Below are positions 10,728 to 20,580 of a stretch of 64,000 bases of DNA, piece by piece. Each line of letters begins with the position of its first letter. The first letter of the stretch is position 1. The DNA is taken from the NCBI GenBank assembly GCA_025331435.1, contig JAIWNI010000013.1, positions 372,001 to 436,000 on the forward strand. The letters are read 5' to 3'. The position numbers and the translations under genes are program-made. Source of the stretch: Choanephora cucurbitarum (taxonomy: Eukaryota > Mucoromycota > Mucoromycetes > Mucorales > Choanephoraceae). The notes under the pieces were generated by a model. That model was given only the letters and a program-made list of their open reading frames with translations. It was not told the origin of the DNA and made no database searches.

Positions 10728-11530
10728 GGAAACAAAGGAAGGAATGGTGAGCAGTGTTGGTTAAAGCGCCAAGAACCTGGACCGAAATCCACTCTTGTGG
10801 GGACCAGGTCAACTGTCTGGAGGCAGTGATCGGTCCAAGTGGAGGGTAAGAAGTGTGATTTGGAGTTAATCAGGCGAGGAGAAAGAGAGCTAGTAGCAAA
10901 TATGTAATCGATTGTTATTCTGGAAGCGCTAGGAACAGGGCATTTAAAGGTGGGTCGAAAATCAGGAAAGCAATTAACATAGTTGGTTTGAAGCCATTCA
11001 TGCCATGGTGCTATTGCCCGATGTCGAGTATCGGCAGGGTCATTGAGGTGAGTGTTAAAATCCCCTAAGATAAATGATGGTACAAGAGCCTCCTCATCGC
11101 CTTGAAGGGGGATGGAAGACAAGATGGACTCAGTGAAAGAGAGCCGCTGAGCCCTGACAGCAGGAAAGTACAGATTTAGGATGGAACATACTGATTGACC
11201 CTGATGATCCTGAATGTTGGCAAAGATACAGCGATCATCCAAGTAGGTGGTGAAACTACTAATAGAATAGGAAAAGTTAAGGCATATAATGGCACAATAC
11301 TTGGTGACGCAAAGAGAATAATTAGGAAAAAGGAAGGTATTAAAGGTATGTAGTTGATCGTCGGAAAGAGAGGAAGCGGGAGTTGCGGAGACGTCTTGGA
11401 GACAGAGAATATCAATAGATGAATTACGGGATTTAAGATAATGCAAGAATTCTTTTCGAATTTTTGCAGAGGACTCTTTGAAAATGCTACGAGCATTTAA
11501 AGAGCCAATTCGACAATGTTTAACTCTCAT
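10709..11530 (-). pseudogene. LINE ORF2 N-terminal AP-endonuclease domain
   Basis: The 273-codon frame begins near the LINE ORF2 start and shows the exonuclease-endonuclease-phosphatase pattern: SLNARSI near the start, ILCLQDV (a Glu is usual where this has Asp), the motif ILGDFNTHL, ITIDYIFAT, and WTDH near the end where SDH is usual. In LINEs this domain nicks target DNA to prime reverse transcription. It overlaps ORF1's stop by a few bases at 11527-11530 and shifts frame into the following segment near 10.72 kb. Confidence 0.85.
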
Positions 11531-12660
11531 TGGGCCTGATGGCCGATATGAGAAGACATCTCATCATCTGAGAGGGGTAACTCGGTGTCAAAATCCATCT
11601 GTGATGCTAAGGAGGGAGGAGCATGTGCAGAGGCTACCGATCCATGGACATAGTATATAGACGGAGTCTGAAGGTTTTTACTAGCCCTGGTAACCGGTCT
11701 TTTGGGAGCCTTCAGCCTAGTCTGGTCTGAAGTGGCCGAAGTTGCAGTTTGTGTAGACTGACTGTTATCCTTCGAAGATCTCTCAACCTGCTTCTTGGAT
11801 TGTGTATCCCTTAACTCAACTATCCTCTCATAAGAGGCAATTGCCTCGGTGTCATCCTCTTCGACGACGATTGGCCGTTCCTTTGGCCGACAAAATCTGC
11901 TGGTGTGGCCTTTTTCATGACATCTAAAACATTCCTGTGCTGCCAGCTTGGGGCAAGCGTCTCTCCTGTGACCAGTCTGACGGCAATAAAAACAGATAGG
12001 ATCTCCGCCGCGAAAATGTGCTGGTGCATGGACATCCCATTTTTCCAGATATAACTGACGATGCAAAGGTTGAATGGCAATTGGAGTGCCTGAAGCATCT
12101 ACCGCAGCTGAAGTGGTATCTACCACAAAACTAATTTTACCGTCAAAGTGGCCTCGATTGGCGTGCTTTCTGATTTGATAAACCTGTCCGTAGTGCCTGA
12201 GTGACTGCTGTAGGCCTGAAAGTAGCTCCGCCTCAGAGGGAATACGAAGCAAATCAAGTGAAACATGAACAAAGTTCTTAGGGCTCGGTGCGGTGGTAGG
12301 TGTGGCCTTAAAGGTACGATCCTCCACGATCACGCCATTAGTAATGGCCAACTGTTTGTGCTCTACCGACTTGAAGCGAGCTTCAATAATGAGTAAATTG
12401 AGAGAGTTGCGAGAATAACTGCTGATATTCTTAAATCCATCAACTGGACCGATCTTAGCGATGAGATCGTAAGCATCCACATAGTCTGAAAACAGGTCGT
12501 TGGGAAAAGAGAACAAAACAGACCCGTCAGTGAGTGTCTGTTGAACGATCGCTGACGCTTTGCGATTAAGTGATGCTGAAGTAAAGTCTTCACTCTCGTA
12601 TATGGTGATGGCCTCATATTTGGAAGGCTTAGAAGGTAAATTCCTTTTATTCGTCTGTAT
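11527..12660 (-). pseudogene. LINE ORF1 (nucleic-acid-binding, zinc knuckles)
   Basis: The frame is open from about 12660 to 11527. The first ATG in frame is at 12516, but conserved-looking sequence continues upstream without a start, so the true start is lost or lies further out. Two adjacent CCHC knuckles, CFYCRQTGHRRDAC and CFRCHEKGHTSRFC, lie near 11.9-12.0 kb. They follow a domain that would bind RNA and precede a polar Ser/Thr/Lys-rich tail. The gene abuts ORF2 head to tail, as in intact LINEs. Confidence 0.8.
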
Positions 12661-13005
12661 AAACGGGAGTTAGTTACCCCGATTAACGATGGCGCTCCAT
12701 AAGGGAGCAGAGGATGTCATAGGAAAGGGAGTAGGTGGTTTTATAAAAGGCTTTTATTTCTTAGATGAAAACTATACTAAGCTGCACACTCAAACTAGAT
12801 AAGTGTTGGATATGCGAAAGAGCCGCTTTCTTTTACCTCCTAATTGTTGCGAACCGCTTTTCGTAGTTTGCATCTCCGAACACGTGCAACAAATAAAACT
12901 CACTTAAAAAAAAAGTGAGGAGGAAATAGCCAACCTGTGACGTCCCTCCTATCAGCAAATTTTATTTTGCAAAACACTATGACACACAATATCCATGCTT
13001 TTTCT
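12661..13005. other. Gene-free gap between LINE and Helitron
   Basis: I see no gene. It includes the likely LINE 5' boundary, which I cannot place exactly. Confidence 0.4.
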
Positions 13006-13285
13006 TCTCAATCAATGGTAGGCCTTCTGCTTGCTCTATACATTTTTGTATGTCAGGTAGATGTCTAGGAACACCTCTTAGCGAGTTTTTTGTAAGGCTC
13101 CTAAGACCTCCTAGAGTTCGTCTAACAGTGGTTCCCAGTTTTACACTTACTGTTCTTCTTTCTCAATCAATGGTAGGCCTTCTGCTTGCTCTATACATTT
13201 TTGTATGTCAGGTAGATGTCTAGGAACACCTCTTAGCGAGTTTTTTATAAGGCTCCTAAGACCTCCTAGAGTTCGTCTAACAGTG
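13006..13285. repeat. Tandem duplication of a 125-bp segment
   Basis: Copies lie at 13006-13130 and 13161-13285, offset by 155 bp, with one visible difference (G or A after a T run). Read on the minus strand, the second copy falls inside a 61-codon frame (13332-13147) with RRTLGGLRSL and RGVPRHLPDIQKC. I do not recognise it. A stop codon interrupts the same frame just upstream, so it is probably a relic of a coding sequence, perhaps of a transposon. Confidence 0.85.
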
Positions 13286-13715
13286 ATCTTGTTTACTACA
13301 GCGGCTTTATTGACGCTGTCAATCACAAACAAGTTTAATCTTGCAGCAAGTACTAAATTTTTGCTAAGCTACTCTCTTGATGCTATTTCACAAGCCATTT
13401 TCTTTTTCCTATCAAGTTGTTTAGCACTCCGATTCAGATAAGTTAATGTTTCAAAAGTGTTTTAGTATCTACATACAAACATAGTCCACCAGTTTTGCTT
13501 AAAGACCAACCAAACTAGACATAGCATACATTCAAAATAACGATGCAATATCACTAGCTGACCTACTCACTACACTCGTTAACGGCCGTCGTCGCCTCAC
13601 AACTTAGATCCTGACAACCCGCTGCACATCTCCACCATAAGCCCACTTAAACCTCCTCTTACAATTAAACAAAAACAATTCGCTGTCAAGATAGAGCATA
13701 TACCAAAGTAAAGTT

Positions 13716-15147
13716 TTAGTTTAGTCTTCGAAGGAAAAGTTCAGGATTGATGATGTTTGTCACTCGGTTATTTGGAAAGGAGTTTTGTTGTTTGGGATTA
13801 GTTTCTGTAAGTAAGACATGAATGCCTTTGAGGTTGGTTAATCGAGAGAAAGCAACATATTGTCCATAAGTGGAAAGAGAAGATTGACGTTGCAACTTGT
13901 TTATAGTCATGGCAAAACCTAGCTTCAAAGGAAACTGTTTTTTTTATAAAACAAATGGAAAGTCATCTTCCAAAGTAGTAGAGAAATTCGAAGAATAGAT
14001 TCAGTTTGTTGTTCATCATTGTTGCGGTCATTCATAACTATGACTTCAAGTACGTATTGGCCAATACTTTTTACGACCAGTCTAGTGCTGTTGCATAAGC
14101 CCTCTTGGGGGCTCAAATTTCTAAGTAACATCACAATACACGCTACCTTTAATGTTAATTTAGCAGGAGGAAAGTTACCTGAGTTGAGCGTTTGTAAGTA
14201 CTTGTTGGAAACTCTATAAACCTCATTTCTTCTCTTCATCGGAGTAAATTGCCTTATTAGCAGAAATCAGCGTGATAGACTCTCCTGGCATTAGATCAAG
14301 TTTTTTTTTTTTTTTTTTTTCATTGATAGAATCTACACTACTGTTCGTTGAGGTCGAATAGCAGACTTGTATAAGTGACTTGGATCTTGTAGAGCTTGTA
14401 GCAGATTCTGCTGAGAATCTACTTTAGTTTAAGATCATCTAGCGAGATATAATTCGGAAGAGGTATTTCAGCGCTTTGCATGATGGTGTTGTAAGTCATA
14501 AAAGCAAAGCAATTTTTTGAATTGAACATCATTAGATGAAGTACCAGCGACACCCATGTTCGTACGAGGATAAAGGATTTGAATTCGGCCCTAGATGTAG
14601 GATTATTTAATAGAAGCCTCTACAACAAAAGTTCTTGAGCCATTTCTGACAACAGGAGGAATTTGAGTAAAGTCACTACCCAAAACGACAGGCATGCCAT
14701 CAAAAAGTACGTCATCACTGCAAGTATCTTTAAGAGTACGATATACAACTTCGAAACATGCCTTATTTTGCATAGAGGACTTCATCCCAAATGATCAAAG
14801 ACTTTTGGCGCGATAGATCAGCCAGCTTACTATTCTTTCGAATATTGCAGATAGAGGATTCATTCAGCTCGATAGGGATCTCAAACATGAAGTGTAAAGT
14901 TCTACTCCCTGAAAAAAAGCAAAGAAGCAATCCTTGACGAAGCTACACACAAAACAACTTTATTTTTGCCTCTCATGTAAGTGCATAGAATGTTGTAAAC
15001 AAATGCTTTCCCTGTAACTGCTGGTCTATGCAAAAAAAAGCATATGCAATTGTTGAAAACAATGGAATCAGCAGCATCGGTTGATTCAAAGAAATTTAGT
15101 TTGTTAACTATGATATTGAATGCTTGTTTCTGATCTTCATTGAACAT
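13716..15147 (-). pseudogene. Helitron Pif1-like helicase, broken
   Basis: The order is: EDQKQAF with a Walker A derived sequence (RPAVTGKAFVYN where GPAGTGKTF is expected, about 15.0 kb); DGMPVVLGSDFTQIPPVV (about 14.65 kb); KVACIVMLLRNLSPQEGLC (about 14.1 kb); and GFAMTINKLQRQ with QYVAFSRLTNLKG at the end (about 13.8 kb). These match the Pif1/Helitron helicase motif series. The Walker A Gly and the Lys/Thr context are damaged, and the pieces lie in different frames. Confidence 0.85.
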
Positions 15148-15779
15148 TGCATATTTTGATATATAAACAGCTGTTTCTTGTTGATCATCATAAAATAGTT
15201 GTTTTTCAATCAGAGCATTGTCAGTATAGACACAACCGTTGCCTAGTTGATTTAAAACACTAGTCTAATCATGTTTGGCCTTAGACAAACTAAAATTATC
15301 AAAAGATCTACCAAACCATTTCGATCAGGTAAAGCCCATAATCCATTGATGCTTGTTCATTGTAAAAGATGGCCTCGTCTATCAATAAGTACAGTTGAAC
15401 TTCAGGAAACATCTGTCTGATTTTATGGCCAAGATCATTGCAAATTGATTTGCGGCATTCAAGCCATAGAGATATAGGACTGACTAATTGACCAAAGATC
15501 AAGGCAGTAACGAATAAGTCACAAAGACCGTGTCCAAAAGAGAAGAGATAGGCTTCTTCAAAGCACTTTGTCTACTCTTGATCATCCTCAATTAAATGCA
15601 ACAGGAGACATACTTACTTGATTGTGCTGCATACAACACCATCCACAGCCTTAAGATTATCAAGTAATTCGGAGCCTGCAACATTAATTTATAGAAGCCG
15701 CACACGTATGGCTGCAGAAAAGAATTCTACCAATTGCAAAACCTTTCTTACTAGGCATCCAAGTTCTTGGGCCCTTTTT

Positions 15780-16720
15780 TCAGACAACGTGATTGGGAAA
15801 GTCTTGGTACAAATGCATCTGACTTGTCGGATTACCCTGATAATGCTTGAAATAATCTATCAGCATTGAGCTGCTGTTAGCCAATATTTCCTGTATCTGA
15901 GGTGGTAAAGGATCCTCGGGAAAAAAGACCGGTTGTTCGTTGGATAAATGCAAAACCGAACTGGTAACAATGGGATCTTCTTCATGAACCTTGTATTCAA
16001 AGATACAACTAACTGCTTCTGTAGGGCACATGTAATTTCTTTGAATATGTCTTTTAATCTCGTCCCTTGTGTCGCTAATCTTCAATGTAGTACGATCCGA
16101 GCCCTTATACACATACTTGTTAATGTACTTAATGGCTGTAGCACCTTGACAACATTCAACATTAATATGTGCCTGGTTATTTTTAGAGAGAAAGGGATTG
16201 TCTGGCACAACCCGATGGCTACCAATGTCAATATGATTGTTTACACGCCTCAAAGGATCAGGCATCGTATAAGGTGACTCAACAGTTGCTAAGCGTTTGT
16301 ATATTGGATGCCCATTTTCGTTTAGTATTGTCTCTTCTATCATCGCTTTGGGAAATCGTTTGATACATTTGAGTTGGCCATTGCTATCCTTAGCCACACA
16401 TGGAGACTTTGGATTCAAATCGCCACAAAGCTCACGTATTATACATTTTATGGTGATTTCATACAACTCAGGTTCAGACTCTTTTGTCGGCAATTCGGCT
16501 GAAATAACCTGGTCAATTTTTTCTAAAGTATTGATGTCGTGTGAATGATCCAAGAACAAAAGTAGATGCAGATGTGAAAGGCCTCTATTCTGATACTCAA
16601 TAGTTTTGACCAAGCCTTTGTAAGAACCAAAAAAAAATCATTTTGAAGTTTTGAGTCAGCTCCTTCACCTTCATATCAAATACTCTTGCCACTAAATCAG
16701 GTCGGTCTGACGCAGCTTGT
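15780..16720 (-). pseudogene. Helitron Rep (HUH) domain, broken
   Basis: An open segment (16613-15780) starts EYQNRGLSHLHLLLFL, the HUH-type metal-binding region of Helitron Rep (usually RGLPHAH; the second His is kept). Further on AIKYINKYVYKG matches the tyrosine motif around the nicking residues. Just upstream in another frame, RPDLVARVFDMKVKEL (about 16.68 kb) is a hallmark of the same protein. A frame change between the two breaks the gene. Confidence 0.87.
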
Positions 16721-17121
16721 CCATCTAGGGGTAGCAGCGAAAGTGATAAAAAATGACGGCCTACCAAAATATCTCACAATGGCCATCAAATCTCGGTAGA
16801 GCTTGGTCATGAAGCTAGGGCCACCGGTATGGCTACTGAGTAAAACAAAGCGTCTTTCCAAAGAAGCAGCATCAATATCGTCGTTAATCAGAGCATCTTA
16901 CAAGCTATTGTAGAGACCAGCTTTGATACTAAATGGTTTACTCCTAATCCAATCAAGCATATTCTGATCATAGATAGCCCAAACATCAACCAGGTATTGC
17001 TAAAAGAATCTCTTACTCGTAAAAAGAGTTGGATATTCGTTTGCCCTCTGGTGTAATCTGTGACGATAGTAAACTCTTTGTTTCAGGCGAGTTGAGCCAT
17101 CATTCAACGTCAACCTCAGTG

Positions 17122-17900
17122 CTAGCCTAAATCACACACAGGGAACAGAAGGGTGTAATGCGAAAGTATGCATAAAGTGTGGTTTTGGGAAATAGTTGTA
17201 TGAGAATATACGCCTTCGCTATTACAAATATCTCTAAAACCTTCAGCATTATGTTCATTTGGAACAATTCCTGCAATTTCGTCAAAAGTAGGAAGATTTT
17301 CAGCACGTCTATCCGATTCAGCTATCAACCCAATTCTCATCGATGGAGAAATTTGAACAAAAGGAGTTTCGCTTTCACTAATTTCAGTATTCACGAGAAG
17401 CTAATGTACATCCTTATACAATGTAACATAAGGGTTCTTTTCATGAAGCATTGAAGATAATTCAATTATGATTTTCTTATCCAAATTGTTGTTGTTCGTT
17501 GATCTGATCGAGGCTGCATATTAAGAGTCGAAGATATATAACTGAGCATATGTGGCATTGTTCTCATTTTCTGCCAAGAGAGGGTCTTGTATATGGTATA
17601 TTTGGCTGTGAATTTTGAAAGGCATGCTGCTCAAGTCGGCATTGCTCACTTTGCATCTCAGAGAAGTAAATGCAAAGGCGGCATCGTATATTCTGATGTC
17701 GCTACAAAATTGTCAGCCTCTGACACTCACTTCTTCTGATAAAGTCTTAATAAGATCTGGTAGAGATTCAAAGGCTTCAATTTTAGCACCACAAGCCTTG
17801 CAGCAACTCATCCAATACTTGTTGCGTGAAGTGCATTGAGTGGGCAACTCAGCCTTCCAGTGTTTGGCACCACGCTCGTTACAAATTCAATCCATAGGCC
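17122..17900 (-). pseudogene. Helitron N-terminal region, broken
   Basis: In one frame from about 17900 the minus strand reads CNERGAKHWKAE, then a Cys-rich CCKACG, then ESLPDL, a TGA stop, and then IYDAAFAFTSL, FKIHSQIYHI and YAQLYIFDS. This is the conserved start of Helitron proteins (CxxCGAxHW ... AFAFTS ... FRIHGQIYH ... AQLYIYD). One Cys of the first CxxC is Arg here. A second piece at 17394-17122 (AESDRRAENLPTFDEIAGIV) matches the next block. This region is easily missed because it lies outside any ATG-started ORF. Confidence 0.8.
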
Positions 17901-18491
17901 CGAGATCAAAAGTTTGAAGGCAACTAAGTTCTGGGGTAAAGGTAGCGAGAAGTTGAGCAGGTCTTCCTCTACGAGAGACGGCTTCTTCACTTCATTGTCT
18001 ACTTGCGTACCTGGCGCTCCTTTGTGCCTGTTATAATAAAAACCAGAGATCATATCCATAAAGAAATAGGTTGCTACTTACTCTACAAAAATCAAAGGTT
18101 GAAAATCTGGGATGAGAGTGCTCTCTTCTACAGGCACCACGAACTCTTGAAACTTCAAATGGTTGGTTGTTCAATATCTGTTATTTTAAGAAGGAGGTGG
18201 TGAAAAAAGCTTTTATTTTGAATTCGATTTTTCCATAAATAATTTAGTGGTTAATGATAGTGATATTGCTACAGAGTGTCTATGAAAGAAACATATCAGA
18301 TTTCTTTTGACAAAACAAGGAACAAAGAACGTATAAAAGAACAATAAGAATGCATCATTTTGCATGCAATGCACTTGTCGTCAATAATAGAATTCGATAG
18401 ACTGAGCAGGCAATGACAAAGGGAACAGCTACAGTGTGTGTTTTATCTTTTGTTATCAACTGCGGAACGGAAAAATCTTTTATTTACAATT

Positions 18492-19643
18492 TTATGGGCT
18501 GTGATAAACCCGGGTATCGGTTTCCTCAGAAATAGTAAAGGAGGAAGTGATCGAACGATCGTAAGCAAGCATTTGCTCCTATATTGTGTGTTATTCTGTG
18601 AGACTCTTTTCTTTTCTTTTGGGATTTTATCCTTAATACCTTAAACTTGTAGAGTGCAACAAGTGTGTTTTTCAAGTCATCAACAAGACATGCTCTAGTC
18701 GGTATCGACAGGTGTTCCACAGCCAAGACAACATCAACTCCATCGTGCTTACTCATATAGTAGATATCGCCATCATATCCTATTTTGAAGTTGGCATTAG
18801 CAAGTCATTATGTTTTTATGTATGACTTTACCATTCCAATTCATGGACCACAAGCATTGATGGTTCAGAGCCGAGTTGTATGCATAGAGCGATTTTGTGC
18901 ATCTAACGCTTTTTGAGTCTTGAGCGATTTCTTCATAGCATGAGCTACCATTTTTTGATTCAACCAAACAAAGGTCAACACCATGTTTGTTGGTCAACAC
19001 CAAGTCACTTCGTCGTCCCATTACATTGCTGCATGAGTTGTTGTTGCTGCTGCTGCTTGCTAATTCATTGATGATTTTGGAACGTTTTGTGGAGTTGGTA
19101 GTCTTTTCACCACTCCTCCACCTCAAATTGCTATCTGCAAACACGGCGTCCAAAACAAACTTCACCACCATCATCATATCACTCTCTGATGACATTTCTA
19201 CTCTTCTTTTCTTTCTCTCCCGAGTACATTCTGCTTCATCATCATTTTCTTCGTCTTCATCATCATCTTTTCCTTCATCATCGTCTTCCCATTCTGCCAT
19301 CTTATTGCATCTATTATAAAGCTTGTTAATATAAAAGTTATACAACAGCTAGTAGCTCACTTACAAATATATCAATATATAGCAGATTTGGTCTTTTAGG
19401 CCTCTTTTGGCAATCGCCATTGGCATCATGGCCTCGCTTTCTTCAAAAATAATCTATCAAAAATGTTAGGAGAGGTGTTTATATTCATAGTGAGGCATTT
19501 ACCTTCTTAAACTCTGCAAAATGAGTCTGAAGTTGCTGTTCATAACTCAAAGTAAGAGTTGGGGGAGAGAGAGAAGAAAGAGACTCATAGAGAGACAATG
19601 GGAAGTGCTTCTGATATTGGTCCGAATATACTTTCTTGCTCAT
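18492..19643 (-). CDS. PD-(D/E)xK-like nuclease-fold protein, Mucoromycota family (311 aa)
   Basis: Five exons fit in frame: 19643-19503, 19453-19365, 19310-18832, 18779-18640, 18578-18492. All four introns are GT-AG and 49-61 nt. The N-terminus (MSKKVYSDQYQKHFPLSLYE) is followed by a Ser/Leu-rich segment, an acidic stretch (EWEDDDEGKDDDEDEENDD), a basic patch, and then GRRSDLVL with VDLCLVESKNG about 12 residues on. The D...ExK spacing is the signature of the PD-(D/E)xK nuclease fold. The C-terminal part (SMNWNG, GDIYYM, a Leu-rich tail) resembles a family I associate with many uncharacterised Mucorales proteins. Family membership is from memory and activity is not shown. It lies directly beside the Helitron and 99 bp after the next gene's stop. 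Confidence 0.7.
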
Positions 19644-19742
19644 GTTGACTATATTTGACACGGATAACCTAACACAGTGAATAAATAATGTTAATTATCT
19701 GTTGTGGTTTCTAATAACTGCTTTTTTGGTGTTTCAAACAAA

Positions 19743-20305
19743 TTACTTTAGCACACATTTCTCAATGGGCGTCAGAGTATCAAATGAGTTCAACAGCTTG
19801 AACGACATAATCTTCAACCGGTCTACAAGAGCATTGCTGTTTTCTTCTTCCAGGCGGATGATCTTGTCCTTAATGGCTTCTCTTTGGACTGTGACGGGTT
19901 TCTTGCACATCTATGTTTTCATGTTAGAAAATTGGAGGAGCGCTTTGGTATATACTTTACCAGCTGTGTACACCAATCTAGCAGCTCGATTCTCAATTCA
20001 CCATTTTGAATCATGTTCTATCATTTGTTCGTTAAAAACTAATTAGAGTCATCAGAATACTTGCTACTTTACCACTTTTCTGTACAGCTGCTGCCAAAAA
20101 GTGTCTTCTACAGCTGTCAATTTCCTAGAAATGTGCTTCAGTTCTGGCTTGACTTCCTTGAGAGCGGCTTTATATCGCATAATCCATGTGCTCCTTAGCT
20201 TTTCCCAGCTATTATATGAATTAGTAGAGGATACGAGCTGCTCGTGCTGTTGTAGGAATGCTTCAAGATTGTAATTTTCTTGACTGCGCAAGAAGTTATG
20301 CAGAT
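19743..20305 (-). CDS. Unknown helical protein, 5' end incomplete
   Basis: Three exons join in frame: about 20305-20073, 20017-19961, 19910-19743 (stop 19743-19745). The introns are 55 and 50 nt with good GT-AG ends, and the second has a TTCTAAC branch site. The product (about 130 residues seen) is rich in charged and Leu residues, with segments FLQQHEQLVSSTNSYNSWEK and REAIKDKIIRLEEEN that look helical. Upstream the frame closes with a stop just before an AG at 20306-20307, so another 5' exon is needed, which I could not place. The stop lies only 99 bp before the start of the nuclease-like gene on the same strand. I do not recognise the family. Confidence 0.5.
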
Positions 20306-20394
20306 CTTACAACAAGTGAGTATGGATTCATTTTTATCGTAAGCTACCACAATATCTTCTTGTCCAATGTAAACCATATATGTTTATTTCAAAG

Positions 20395-20470
20395 CAGTAA
20401 TAAGAATAGAGGCAATGAAAGCAAGAGCAATAATAAGATTAAGAGCAATAAAATGAAAACAGTGATAATA
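20395..20470. repeat. Degenerate AATAAG/AGCAAT simple repeat
   Basis: Repeated short units of AATAAGA, AGAGCAATAA and similar type run through this stretch and continue imperfectly to about 20560. They look like low-complexity sequence with no coding sense. Confidence 0.5.
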
Positions 20471-20580
20471 GAAGTAAGAGCAATGAGAATTGAGAGTGGT
20501 TATAAGAATGAAGGCTATAGAAGCGAGAGAAGTAAGAGTAAAAGTGATGAAAATACCATAGGCCTTTCACACGAAAGTTA

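Larger units (their letters stand above)
2533..12660 (-). mobile_element. Decayed LINE (non-LTR retrotransposon), split by a gypsy element
   Basis: On the minus strand the order is ORF1 with zinc knuckles (about 12660-11527), AP-endonuclease domain (11530-10709), reverse transcriptase (about 10727-8979), then after the inserted LTR element a C-terminal domain with a CCHC-type finger (3803-2576). An AATAAA signal lies just after the last stop (TTTATT on the plus strand, about 2555), followed by a nine-base A tract (2533-2541) that marks the 3' end. Several frameshifts break ORF2, and motif A of the reverse transcriptase is mutated, so the copy is dead. I could not find the LINE's own target-site duplication. 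The 5' limit is approximate. Confidence 0.9.
13716..18059 (-). mobile_element. Degraded Helitron (Rep-helicase type)
   Basis: Minus-strand fragments in the right order cover the N-terminal cysteine/His-Trp region (about 17.9-17.5 kb), a middle part (17394-17122), the Rep domain (about 16.7-15.8 kb) and a Pif1-like helicase (15147-13716). Stops and frameshifts occur throughout, so no functional protein remains. I did not identify the 5' TC and 3' CTRR ends or the terminal hairpin, so the outer limits are those of the recognisable coding relics. Confidence 0.85.

Noticed and set aside
18987..19319. 110-codon plus-strand Ser/Leu frame
   Set aside because: Antisense to the acidic exon of the nuclease-like gene; its Ser run mirrors the Asp/Glu codons.
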